Part shown: piece after piece, positions 11,900-23,100 of the stretch | How positions within the stretch are numbered: position 1 is the first letter of the stretch | Layout: every line of letters starts with the position of its first letter | Assembly: GCF_030463535.1 (NCBI RefSeq) | Contig: NC_132899.1 | Coordinates: 19,491,490-19,555,489 of the forward strand | Length of the DNA: 64,000 bases | Direction: 5' to 3' | Source: Salminus brasiliensis | Lineage: Eukaryota > Chordata > Actinopteri > Characiformes > Bryconidae | Position numbers and translations under genes: made by a program | The notes under the pieces: model-generated | Seen by the model: the letters and a program-made list of their open reading frames with translations, nothing else | What the model was told of the DNA's origin: nothing | Databases searched by the model: none

Positions 11900-12195
11900 C
11901 AGGGTGATATGGTAAAAATGTTATATCACAATGTCACAATATCACATTTTTTATGATATACAATATTTATCATTATTAATTGCTATGCACATAATGTTCC
12001 ATACTGAGTACCATGACGTTTACTCAAATTATGCTGCACTTCATTCAGTTATACAGGACTGATTACACTTTTTGCAAGAAATCTGCAGTTAATCAGTAGT
12101 CTGAAGATATCCCCGATATACTCATAAAAGCATATTGTGTACCACAATAACATTTATCACAATATGATAAAATATTGTCATTTTGCCCATTTTGC
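11900..12195. repeat. AT-rich fold-back repeat (ATATCACAATAT motifs)
   Basis: The left arm has GTTATATCACAATGTCACAA and the right arm has ATTTATCACAATATGATAAA. Both are ATATYRTGATAT-type words known from fish hAT-like miniature elements. It is non-coding. Confidence 0.5.
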
Positions 12196-12689
12196 CTCTA
12201 GCCTAAAAGTTAGATATTTAATAAGCTACTTATTACTGTACAGTTCGTTGAGCTATTATACTTGGTTGTTGTTTACAGGCACTCTGTAATGAATATTATT
12301 CTTTATAGGTACTGACACACCTGGAAAAGCTGTGTTGGAATGTATTACAAAAGCATTAGTCTGTCATCATATTCCTACTGACATTCAGTTATTAATCTTA
12401 AGAAATCTTAGTAATCCAAAATCATTAAAGTCTATAAACAGTTGTGGTAGTGGTTGCCAGTTCACTGTCTTGTTACCGCTGCTGTATGTGACCTCAGTAA
12501 TAGAAAGGCAATGTTAATAATGAGCAATTCTCCATGCTGAAATGGACCAAAAATGCCCACACTTTAGCTTCTCTGATAAAAAAAAGCAGTAAAAAAGTAC
12601 CTCAGCATTAAGATACTGGGATCAGGACATCCCTAGATTTAATAGTGCTTGGTTGCGTAAGATGCTTACACTGTTTACAAAGACCAAAG
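12196..12689. other. Intergenic or intronic, no gene seen
   Basis: AT-rich filler without recognised features. Confidence 0.5.
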
Positions 12690-12945
12690 CACACCAAACT
12701 CTTTGTGCCTTCCAATCTCTGCCAGACATTTTTGAGTGTATAAGCCTATTCAGGCCGTTCTCGTCCTAATCCAGAGTGTTCTGCATGCCGTCAGGGCCGA
12801 CTGGGGCTGAGGAGGTCTGCTTGTGCTGGTTGTGTGTGGCCAGGCAAAGGCCTCTGGATGGAGGTGTGTGCTGAGGGATAGGGAGTGGGCTGAAAGGCAG
12901 GATAATTACTGGTGACAGCGACTGTAGACCTTGATAGTCTGAGAT
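12690..12945. promoter_or_regulatory. Candidate conserved non-coding element E (weak)
   Basis: A GC-richer unique block around GCCGTCAGGGCCGACTGGGG, with no ORF of interest. The call is texture-based only. Confidence 0.22.
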
Positions 12946-13539
12946 ACTTCTTCCATCTTTCTCCCCTTAACCAGTACCACTTTCAGATTTGGACCATTGG
13001 GACTAGATGCTGTATAAGAAACACATGTAGCCTGGTGATCTGTGCCATGCTTCTTACTAGTCACCTTTACAAGGGGCAGAATACAAGGTCTGTGATGATC
13101 GAAAATGTTCTCAATGTGTGAGTTTTCTTTTTCGAATTGAATTTGAAATAAGGTAACATACTGAAGCAAGTTTGTTTGTAGTAATAATTTTTTATTAATT
13201 TTTTATTATTACAGTAAACATGTGTGTCAATAATAAAAACACTTCCATTAAAACACTTTTAGCTATAACTACCGTCAACCTTTTTTTTTTAAATAAATAC
13301 TTTAAATAACCATTATTTGATTTGAAGAAATTATTTGAGGTAAATAAACTTAGCTTATTTGCTTATTACCACTTCCTGTTGTCGCTTCTTCCTCGTATGA
13401 TTTTTTTTTATTATTAATAGTTAAGATGACCCTTAAAGGAATTAAAAAATATTTTGGGGGGTAGAACAAATGTTTTGCTATTGTACATATACCATGGCAT
13501 ATGTAAAACTGGTATACCACTGCAAACCCTAATTAGGAG
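12946..13539. other. Intergenic or intronic, no gene seen
   Basis: AT-rich, with TTTTTTATTATT runs at 13180-13220. Nothing is recognised. Confidence 0.5.
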
Positions 13540-13800
13540 TGGCTAAAAAGACAAGACAAGACATCCATATTCACCAGTGGTGTTGGACACAGATGGAATT
13601 TGTCCTTTTACCTTTAACCCATCCGTGGACACACACATACACACTCCTAATCAAACACACAGTGGGCAGTGAGCACACCTGCCTGGAGCAGTGGGCAACC
13701 ATTGCTATTGCGCCCAAGGAGCAGAGAGGGTGAAGGGCCATGCTGAGGGGCGCTACAGTGGTAGCTTGCCGAGCCCGGGTATCAAACCCACTGCTCTACA
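13540..13800 (+). repeat. Dispersed fish repeat (GGGCAGTGAGCACAC family)
   Basis: It contains AGTGGGCAGTGAGCACACCT, GAGCAGTGGGCAACCATTGC and GCCGAGCCCGGGTATCAAAC. This combination is typical of a dispersed otophysan fish repeat, from memory. A partial relative lies at 19141-19330, sharing GGTATCAAACCCAC and CAGTGGTAGC / AGGTGGCAGC words. Confidence 0.6.
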
Positions 13801-15479
13801 AACTGACTGTATCATGAAATTGTGGCTTATTTACAGGGCTGGGTAGGGGCTGTGCATTTGATGTTTGTGTTCTTACTGCGCTTACCTGCACTTTTACTTC
13901 ATTCCCACCAAATCTGTGACACAACGTTAGCTGGGTGCTGCTGTTGATGTGGTTTGTTGTGATGTTCTATCTTTTTATTGGCTTAACTAGTTTGAGAACC
14001 CTTTGAAGGCAAGAATTCCACCATTTAATCCATGTAGACAAGTTAGATAACTGACCACCGCATGATCAGCTGACTCTTATTACTCTTATGATTCTTCTTA
14101 CTCTTGTCTACAGCTTGCCTTTCTTGCTCTGTTGCTAAATGAGCTGCCGGGTGTGTGTCTGTGTTATAGTTTTGCTAATGTAAAAATAATAAAAAGCCAG
14201 CAGCATACACTGCTGCTTACCAGCACACCAGACCAGCATCACACCAGCATAATGCAGGCTTAAAAAGACAAGTAATCCAAACATACCGGAAAAGTAATCA
14301 AATGATCTTACTTTAAAATCGTCAGATCTTACTATTACATTTTACAGACAATTTTCAAAGTAACCCTCCCAACCTTGTTTATTTACATTATTTACATTAA
14401 AATGTGCCACATATCTAATTGTTGTCCTTGTATTGTATATTTAAAAGACAGATGTAAATGTGTGTGATTTGCATTTGTCTGATGTGTGTGAATTTATACA
14501 GAGATTATACAGCTGAATGACCAAAAACAAATTAATAAATAAATGAGTGCTAAAATATAACAAGTAGGTTACGGATGCTTGCTGACAGGTGCCCGGTCTA
14601 CAGTTATAATCTAATTATTGTTTTATCATAGCATTCATAGCATAGATTGAATAAAACACTACTATAGTAGTGTTAAGATATGAGCAAATGTAAAAGTTGC
14701 AAAGACGGCACAATAGTCTAGCATTTCAGCAGGAACGGGGACTAAAGTGGCATCTACATTTAGATCTATGGGAAAGACCTCAATAAACAAGGCTGGGAAC
14801 TGTGGAACAACTGTTCCCTAAATGACTGAGAATTCAGTAGTATCAAGAACAATCCGTCCTCGACCAGAAAAAGTGAGATGTTATAGTAGGGTTGCAGTGC
14901 ATAAACCCCTCATTACAAAGACAAATGCACATTTGAGAGTTCCGTGGTGTAAAAGCCACAGGCACTGCTCTGCAGGGATGTGGAAAAAACAGTTATATGT
15001 CAGATGAGTCCACAAATGGTTGGGTGCATGTGTGCTGTGCACCAAAAGCATGGTGCAGGCCGGCATACTTGACCCCTACAGGACAGGGGTCCAGGGGCTT
15101 TGTTAAGCTGTGGGGGGCATTTCGCTGTCAAGTGGTGTGACACAAGGGGTCATTAAATGAACGGATGAGTTAGAAAATAATGTAAATGTAATATTCCATG
15201 ACTTTTGCAGTCACCAGATCTCAAACCCGTTTCAACACCTTTTTAGCCTTTTAAACGGGTTTGAGTTTTGGCTGCTGTGTAACTTAACACCTTTCCTTTT
15301 CTGTAACTTTAGATGCCTGGAATGCTATGCACAACAATCACATTTTTTATAAAGCCAATGGAAAGCACATACCAAATACTTGAATAGGGTTGTAGTGATC
15401 GGACATTAATTCCACATTTAGCCACATACAGTCAGATGCAAAAAAGTTTTTGTCCATTTTCTAAGTGAAAGTAAGTACA
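13801..15479. other. Intergenic or intronic, no gene seen
   Basis: About 1.7 kb of mixed AT-rich sequence. A possible repeat fragment with AAGTAATC words lies at 14260-14370, and AGCACACCAG/ACACCAGCAT words lie just before it. No gene is seen. Confidence 0.5.
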
Positions 15480-15655
15480 CGTCTTTGCATAACAGGTGAA
15501 GTGAAAATCATCGATTATCTTATGACATCTGTCAAGGGGTGGATATATTAGGCAGCAAGTGATCAGTCAGTTCTTGAAGGTTATGTATTTACAGGAAACA
15601 GGAAAAATGGACAAGCTTAAGGATCTGAAACACTCTGACAAGAGCTAGAAACCAA
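15480..15655 (+). pseudogene. Tc1/mariner-like transposon relic, copy 2
   Basis: It contains GTCAAGGGGTGGATATATTA, GGCAGCAAGTGATCAGTCAG and a short frame MDKLKDLKHSDKS followed by a stop. This equals the leader and first residues of the Tc1-like transposase also seen at 62331. The rest of the gene is missing. Confidence 0.75.
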
Positions 15656-16259
15656 AAGTGATTCTTATATGGCATCGCTATTTTTATAAAGTGTTGGCTT
15701 CTGTTGGGATGTTTTGGACAAGTTCTGGATATGTTCTTGGATAACCATCTGAATCATACAATGATATGGGGGGAGAAGGGGGTCTACAGTGGAGTTAAAA
15801 CAATACAAAAGGACTGATTTTGTCAGTCTAAAGTTATGCACTGCAGCCATGATTGAGGTTGTTCAAGGAAACCAATGAGAATGTGCTGGTGTGTCTTGAG
15901 AATAGTAGAGAATAGTTGTGTTGATTGATTATGAGATTGTGTGCTTCTGTGCTTAAGAACCTCTGGGAGAACATTAGTCACATTACTGTGGATATGATTT
16001 TTTTCTTTCCTAATGTGATTTTGATTTGGGATGGTGGTGTTTTGGTGATGTTCCGTGGTTCTAGATATGTTTTTAGGCCTGTACTATGTGTATGTGTATG
16101 TTCCTAAATGTGTAGGTTTACTGGCACCACATTCCTATTGTCTGACAATGTGTATGCCCGGGTATACTGTATGTGTTTGTTTGCATCAGTGTGCATTTGT
16201 GTGTGTGTGTGTGTGTGAGGCATGTGTATAATGGGGTGGAAGTGGACAGGCCATGGTCT
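15656..16259. other. Intergenic or intronic, with (GT)n tract
   Basis: Unique AT-rich DNA. A GT dinucleotide tract lies at 16199-16217. No gene is seen. Confidence 0.5.
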
Positions 16260-16640
16260 GCATGTCGCCGGTGTGTATTCTCCAGAGGCGGCGGGCTGAT
16301 CTGTGGAAAAGTGCTTGACGCTCTTCCTCACAGTGAGCGAAGCGGAGCAGAGGAGCCAGTCCAGGAGAACACAAACAGAGGTGCTGCGTGAGCCACAAAT
16401 CCCCGCTTCCTCTGAAACTTCCAGCCCGCTTTTTTCCTGTCCAAATTCCATAGCCATTAAACTTTCCTGGCAGCCGTTCAGAAAACAGCGGCGAAAAACC
16501 TCACCCAGACCCCCCTCCTCCTTCCCCCTCCTGCCTTCCCCTTCCCCCTCCCTGCACCAACCCCCCACTCCTGCTACAGCACACCAGGACTTGGGCTATC
16601 AGAGATCTGCCGCCTGACTCCTTAAATAAAGCTCTGACTT
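16260..16640. promoter_or_regulatory. Candidate conserved non-coding element F
   Basis: A GC-rich unique block whose core at about 16420-16490 reads TTTTTTCCTGTCCAAATTCC followed by ATAGCCATTAAACTTTCCTG. Its right side (16505-16570) is a C-rich run of CCCCTCC type. The overlapping frames of 154 and 104 codons on opposite strands have low-complexity translations and no domain. Confidence 0.35.
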
Positions 16641-17479
16641 CATAGTTGTTTTCGCTGCAGATCGGGTTTCCTCCAAAGTGTCTACTGGTTTTCACAAAGG
16701 GTCACGATGAGGTGTGGGTGAACGTGGGGCTCCCTTTTCCGTGTGTTTAGTCTCAGACATGTCTAACTGCATGCCCTAAGAGAACAGAGCTGATATAAAA
16801 CATGGCCAGATTAGTGCCAAGTAAATACTCAGCATTATGATTTCAGCACTGTTCTACCAGAGGCCCTTTGGTTCAGTGGCTTCTATTAAAACAGCTGCTC
16901 AGTTCATTTATGGACACCATCAGAGTCAGAAAACACTTTATTGGCCAGTGCGTTATGTGATTATAAGATTCATGGGCATGTATGGGTATATGTATATGTA
17001 TGTTTCTTGGTATAGGTGTGGAGAATAAACGTCATTTGAGAAACAAAGACAGGGCATTTATAAATCGGTGCATGAAGATATGCTATATAAGTTGTAGAAT
17101 ACATTGAGTGTATAAATAACTCGGCTATAAATAATTTTGCTAGCCAGCATTGTAATAACTGCTACTCAGCTATTCTGAACTCTCGACTTACCAAAATCTA
17201 GTACATCAACACATTTATGTCTTTCCGTTTATTTTTTTTACTATTTTATTACTATGTACTGCTATATTACTACTATTACACAATTGATTATGCATTCATT
17301 TTGTATAAAACTCTCAGGGCTGGTTTTCTAGTCACAGATCACATCAAATCATATTAAAGATTACGCCTACAAATAAAAGTTAAGGTTTCAGCAACGTGTT
17401 ACAGTTCAGAATGCCGTTCATGTCCGCCATTCTTACACTTTAAAGGCTTTCCTATCTGTCTCCTACCTTGCCTCATCCT
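16641..17479. other. Intergenic or intronic, no gene seen
   Basis: AT-rich from 16800 on. The words TCAGAAAACACTTTATTGGC at 16926 resemble a fish LINE or SINE tail but are too short to classify. Confidence 0.45.
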
Positions 17480-18130
17480 TTCAACTCTCCAAAAAGCCCA
17501 AGGGACTTGGTGGCCAGGCCAGCTGCTGTGAGCTGTAAAAAAGCTAGAAGAGAGTGATGGAGAGGGGAGAGTGGACTGTGTGAGTTGAGGGTCAGACCTC
17601 CATTGCTAAATGAGAACAGTCTGGTAGTGCTTGTGTAGAGCGGTGACTCAAACCGAAGGGCATAGGTTGGGAGTGAGATAAAGGAGAGACAGCAATTCTC
17701 CTTCTTGTGGAATAGAAGGAAAAAAAGTATGTAAGTAAGAAAGAAAGAAAGAAAGAGAGACAGAGAAATGGGTTCTGACACCTGTGGCGGAAGCCCAGCA
17801 TGCATTGGTCCTGGATCCGCAGGCCCTGGCGTTCTGGAGGGAGAAGTGTGGTGCTGCTGGGATCTGATGGGCCTTGCTGCAATAACTCAAGGCTCAGCTC
17901 GGAGAAAGCTGATAGCCTGGCAGGCGTTGGTTTACAGCCAGATGCCCTGAGAGCAGCACTCCTGGATGCGGCTGAGACTTTATTCTCAGGCGCTGGCACT
18001 TTTCATCAGAATGGCTGTAAGAGTAGATTTCCTTTCTTCCACTTACATGAACAGAGAATAGAGCTGCACAGTCTGTCTTTTGTTAAGCGTTATTGCAGCA
18101 TTGGCCTTTGGAGTACCGATATTAGGGAAG
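17480..18130. promoter_or_regulatory. Candidate conserved non-coding element G
   Basis: Two complex blocks lie either side of a GAAA-rich run (17720-17765). The better one, 17770-18020, includes GGCCTTGCTGCAATAACTCA and GATGCGGCTGAGACTTTATT. Overlapping frames up to 135 codons on both strands have no family resemblance, so I do not call a gene. Confidence 0.35.
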
Positions 18131-19140
18131 CCTGCCATATTGACCCATCACACATGTTCATTAATGAGTGTTTTGTGGGTGGTTTGCCAAATTAAGTGAT
18201 GTAACTCATTTCAGTCAAAATGATTATATGCCTAAAAATATGCCTCGCAATATGATATTCTGCCCACATCATACAGACCTGACTGAGAAGATGAAAGCCA
18301 GTGGCAGGTGCTGATGGCCTTGTGAACACAGGAAGGTACATGCACTTTAATGCAGACAACTGTGTCCTATGGTTTCTCTTGCTATTGTTTTTGGGTAGCT
18401 TCGGATTCCCGAATCAAAGGCTGGTTTATATCAAAGGCGAGTGTCGTGGGATTAAGCGGGTAAGCCCATCAGCACTTCACACAGCTGTTAAAAGCTCCGT
18501 TACCATAATCAGTCTGTCTGGCCATTCATGTCTGCTGATGTGAAAGCACTAACCATGTTCACCAAACAGCTGGTGACTTTAATATACATTGTGAGAATGC
18601 ATTGGTTCGCTCTCTCCGATTCTTGGTTTAGATAGGCTTGAAGTTAAGGGCAGACAGAGAATTAACAATGTCTGGTAGGAGTTTATTAGAATTCCATACT
18701 TCCATCCTCACAAAGAGTGTATGGTCATCGTGCAATTAAACATTTGCTTGCTAGAAAAGATTAAGGTCTTTTTTATCCTGGAAATGGATTAAGCTTATAC
18801 TTTTAAAAATATCTTTACATCAACTGACATATTTAGACCTTTATGAAATCACAAGAAACATTTAAAGCACCTTCATTTTCAAGATTGTAGTCTTGGACTA
18901 AACTGTACCATTGAAAAAGGTTGGTTTCAAGTGAAGTTATGACTATGATATCTGCATTGAGAGATTTTCTATTAAATATGTGCATTTTGAGGTTGGGTGC
19001 CTTGTTTAGAGGCACCTTAGCCATGTATCCCCGTGAATCAAGCCAGAGACCTTCCGGTCCTGAGCCCGCTTTTCTAACATTTAGGCCATGACTGCCCCCA
19101 AAACATGTGTCCTTTGTTTGTCAACACCATACACTTATAC
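18131..19140. other. Intergenic or intronic, no gene seen
   Basis: Unique sequence. 18290-18540 is slightly GC-richer and could be a small regulatory block. No repeat is identified. Confidence 0.45.
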
Positions 19141-19330
19141 AGAACAATGAAATAGACCTTTCATTTACTTAGCTTAGAAAATAGAGGTTCAAGAACATGC
19201 CAGCCATTGCTACAGTGCCCCTGGGTTAAGCACCTTGCCCAAGGGCACAAAGGTGGCAGCTTTGTAAACCTTGGTATCAAACCCACAACCCTGTGATTAA
19301 TAACCCAACAGATAACAACTAAGCAACCAC
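19141..19330 (+). repeat. Dispersed fish repeat, partial (relative of 13540-13800)
   Basis: It contains CCCTGGGTTAAGCACCTTGC, CCAAGGGCAC, GGTATCAAACCCACAACCCT and GTGATTAATAACCC, followed by AACCACTGCC. It is a diverged member of the family at 13540. Confidence 0.55.
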
Positions 19331-19499
19331 TGCCTTAAAACTGCCAAAAAAAAAAAGCTTTCTGTTACACTTAATGGGTGAATAATATTCAGGTCACTGG
19401 GCAGGGAGTCATTCAGTATACACAATACCTATTACACATTAAATGTCAGCATACAGTAGGTTGTTAGACTGGCTCTCACTACATCCTGTTGATGAAATT

Positions 19500-19950
19500 C
19501 TCACCTAATTCTATAGTGTATGTGTGTGTATGTGTGTGCGTGTTTGTGTGTGCGCATGTTCCCAGAGGGCCTGCCCTGAATTTGCAAACAAGCTGCAATA
19601 TGTCTCATTAGAAAGCCTTTTGACTCCCAGACCCTGACCTGCTGGCCTGTTGTTTTCACTGTTGTTCCCAGTCTGGCTCGACACTGTGTGCACAGCTAAC
19701 TGTTCTCACATATCTCCTTTCAAACCAGAGGAGGCGCTGGGCCGCAGAGCGAATGCTTCTCTAATTGGTGCTAGAGTTAGATGCGGATGCAGACGCGTGT
19801 TTGAGAGATAGGGACAGAGGAAAAAATTAGGTTTGTTCTGTGGAAATTTGGAGGGCTTGTGTCAATGGGGAAAAATCTCAGAGCATTTCCAGGAACTCTA
19901 TTTCTGTACTTGGTGAAACGGAGTGGCTTTTTCTTCGTGCATCATGCTTA
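19500..19950. promoter_or_regulatory. Candidate conserved non-coding element H
   Basis: After an imperfect GT run (19517-19552), the sequence becomes complex: GCAAACAAGCTGCAATATGT (forkhead-like GCAAACA) and GCTTCTCTAATTGGTGCTAG (homeodomain core TAATTG). It has no ORF of note. Confidence 0.35.
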
Positions 19951-20639
19951 TGTAATAATTGCTGTTGGTTTCCATCAAGAATAGACTGTTTTACTATTTA
20001 GAGTCAGTGCAGATTGAGCCTGTCTCTGCTCAGGGTAGGTAGTGTTTTTGCTTCTTATTAATTCATGTCACATGGACTCTAATGCCATCAATGCATTTGT
20101 TATTCTGTCATGCGACAGAGAATTTGCCATCGTATTTTAGCTTGTATTGCAGGCACTGATAGGAAGGCAGCGTGCCAGACTGGCTGCCCACACGTCTGCA
20201 GTGCCAGCTAGGCCGGTGTGAGATCAGAACTGTCTGTGCGTGTGTGTGTGGGTGTTGCATGGCTCAGTGTCCTGCAGACGTGAGCGAAACACACAGGCAG
20301 TGCATTACTGCTGTTCCCACACTAATCTCACCCAGACCAAACAGCTTACCCAGGCCAGGGAACACGCTTGTGAAAGCAGGTGTTAATTAGAGACAGTTTA
20401 TTGCAGGGGGTGGCGCTGGTGACACTGCTGGCTGTGGGTGGAGAGTTAGTTTAAATGTGACTGTATAAAGACCTTGAAACACCAGGCAGACACCAAAAAA
20501 CAAGCTCCAACAAACGCTCTTCTGCCACTTGCCAACATTGTACTCCTTCACTTAAACATAAAGCAAAAAATATGCATCATAGATTTAGAACCATAGATTT
20601 ATTGAGCTTTTTACTCTTTGTAATTATTTTCTGGTCTTA
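19951..20639. other. Intergenic or intronic, no gene seen
   Basis: Mixed unique sequence, with GC-richer 20160-20420. The short GTGTGTGTG run at 20237 is not a long microsatellite. Confidence 0.45.
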
Positions 20640-21090
20640 CTCAAAGTGTTGTTGGCCTCTCTGGGTCATCTTGGTGCCTAGTCGGCGTGGTGTGTAGTTA
20701 GCTAGCTGAAGAGGTTGTAGCAGGTTTACTAGGATAGCTTTTAGTCACTTCAGTTGCTCCAGAGGCTTCCGCATTCAGCATAACCCAAACGCATCCTGCT
20801 CCATTTGCCAGGCTTTAGCGTTTAGCCTTTTTTGATGCTCCAGGTTTGCAGTGGCTATGATCAGCTTAGCATGCGCTATTGGCCTTTTCTGCCACTCCAG
20901 AGACTTCTATGTGCCAGATAACAGCAGTGGCACTTACGGTTGACTTTTTAACCTGCTTAAGAAGCTTCTTCTATGTGTCAGATAAATACAGCAGTGCTTG
21001 CTGTGCAGCTGTTGCCCAGCATTAGCTTTTGGCCTTTTTTTAGAGGCTTCCACATGCTGAGTAACTGCAGTGGCACTTGCTACGGTTCAA
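20640..21090. repeat. Degenerate tandem repeat (AGAGGCTTCC...AGATAACAGCAGTGGCACTT)
   Basis: Four imperfect units are visible, starting near 20761, 20900, 20959 and 21041. Each reads roughly AGAGGCTTCYACATGYCAGA then TAACAGCAGTGGCACTTGC. Spacers include GCTTTTGGCCTTTTTT words. It begins next to GTTAGCTAGCTGAAGAG, which is also found near 53134. Confidence 0.6.
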
Positions 21091-21489
21091 AAAAATCCAA
21101 ACCACAAAATCAACGCTATTCATGGCCCCATAAGGAACTGATGTTACCTTTTCTAGCTAGCTCATATTTTTGTGCTGCATCCATGTGGTCATGCCACAGG
21201 TTCAGCAGTGTCCAGATGGCAGCTAAAGACTAACAATTTGCTTGGTTTGTCAGAATATGAAAGAACCAATGTGTTGGGTTGCTGTAAGACCTACATTCTA
21301 CAGTCTCAGAAAAAGAAGCCGTCTCTCCATGTCCAATGTCTCTCTATGTCCAATATTGTTCACTGCATACACAGGTATGCACCCAAATAGTGTTCTACAT
21401 GTCCAATTGGAAATCTTTTGGGATTCAGCCAGAGATAGAGCAGACAGTGACAGGACCTCCATTGTCTGACGGAATCGGCATCCATGTGT
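21091..21489. other. Intergenic or intronic, no gene seen
   Basis: Unique sequence with overlapping chance frames. A CCATGTCCAATGTCTCTCTA / GTCCAATATTG near-duplication lies at about 21328-21360. Confidence 0.45.
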
Positions 21490-21760
21490 TAGAAATCATC
21501 CTCCCACGTGGCGCAGACGGCTGAAACCCAAGCTCAGGCCCAGGAGCATGGCGCTGATGAAAGACAGTGCGGGAAGAGGAATATTAAAGCCAAGGCTCCA
21601 GAAATCCCAGCCTGTCACGCCACGGTTCAGCCACCCCCTCCCCACGGCCTTATGGGAGTTGGAGTCTGAGTGTGGGGGCGAGACGAGAGACAGGAGAGAA
21701 TAAAAGAGAGGAATGGAAGACTGGGGGTGTTGAAGGGAGGGAGGTTGCAAGACTTTGCAT
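21490..21760. promoter_or_regulatory. Candidate conserved non-coding element I
   Basis: A GC-rich unique block, including CTCCCACGTGGCGCAGACGG (E-box CACGTG), GAAGAGGAATATTAAAGCCA and CTTATGGGAGTTGGAGTCTG. No domain is seen in the overlapping frames. Confidence 0.35.
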
Positions 21761-22954
21761 GCGGTCTATGTCTGGTGGAGAAACTTGCAAGTTACAAGTT
21801 GAGGACAGGAGAAAGACAGGATAGCAGAATTACAGAACCTGTAGTACTGTGATATTGAAGGGCTCAGGGGAGAATAAGACGTTTTTGTAAATGCACCTGT
21901 GCCCACCTGACATCTTGCTCATTGGGCTGCTACAGGCCTTGCTGCACAGGGCACCCTGGTATCATCTTCAGTTCTAGTGCCAATGCCCTGGTTGCTGTGG
22001 GTGATTTAGTGCTCCTATCATTGGGCCCCTGCTCAGACATAACATGACTTTGTTATAGAATTGAATGAATTATTTACTCCTTTCCTTAATTACTAAGCCT
22101 AGTGTCATACCTCAGCCTCTTGTTTTGTCCCGGTCGAGTTTACCTCTGTCACACTGCTTCACCTTCTGGGTCAGCCAGACCAGACCATATCCTTTTATGT
22201 TGTTATGACTTTGTGCATATGATCTTACTGCCAAGCCCATCTAAGCTCTGCCCTCACCTCACATTGATCTGGAGGATCACCCGACCTAGCTTAATCAAGT
22301 CTTACTATGTCTTACATGTTCGAGAGGTCTGTGTGTTGCAACCATGAGTTCTGAGCCATGTTCCAGTTTGTTTGGAATTACAGTTTTACTGACCTGTCTC
22401 TGTGTTACCTGCCCGCCTGTGTTTTGACCCCTGTCTGTCTTGAAAATGACAAGTTTTGGATGAACCCCAATAAAGTCAGTATGCACATGCAGCCTGATTC
22501 ACACTCCCCTTCATTACACACTTCCACACTTTCACACCGCAATGTCTGCATGTAACCTTTGAAAACATTGTATGAATTGTACATGTGCACAATGGCCGCA
22601 TTGCTTTATTTTTAGGTGCTGCTCTTGCGTGACGCTCACTTCCCCCAGCTAAAGTGTTCCCATGGCTTTACTGTTTTACTGAGTTGAGTGATGGTTCATG
22701 AACTGACCCATGACTGAAGGGGGCCATTCACACTAATACACACACATGCATAGGCCACTGATGAAAATAAGGTATCACATGTGAATAGCCTATGTTTTGA
22801 TCATAGAAACATAGCGACCCAGTATTAGTAGCACTCTATGTTAAAGTTACCCTAAAATGGTTGGACAAATTCTTGAATAAGATTCAGTGCCTTCAGAACT
22901 ACCTTTTGCTGGTATAACAGGTTTAGGTCTGTTATGCCAAATCATCAAAAGAAT
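21761..22954. other. Intergenic or intronic, no gene seen
   Basis: Unique, mixed composition. Several 60-80 codon frames at 22100-22590 on both strands have no recognisable content. Confidence 0.45.
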
Positions 22955-23100
22955 TGAAAGGCCGAAAGTGTTATTACAATCTTTTATTACCAAAGAATCG
23001 CCCCACCAGTTTGTACAGAAGTCCCTGTAGGTACTGAATACTACGCCTTAGTGTGTAATAAGCTGTTCTGCGTTAAGGGGTTAAGCAATGAGTGGATTCA
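22955..23100 (-). repeat. Dispersed repeat, second copy (partner of 37935-38100)
   Basis: This is the inverted copy of the repeat found inside the meox1 intron 1 transposon, with the shared core CCCCACCAGTTTGTACAGA. Terminal GTTAAGGGGTTAA at the right matches the partner's TTAACCCTTTAAC end. Confidence 0.7.

Noticed and set aside
16104..16617. Overlapping 154- and 104-codon frames as genes
   Set aside because: They lie on opposite strands of the same GC-rich, partly low-complexity DNA and have serine/proline- or glycine/glutamate-rich translations without domains.
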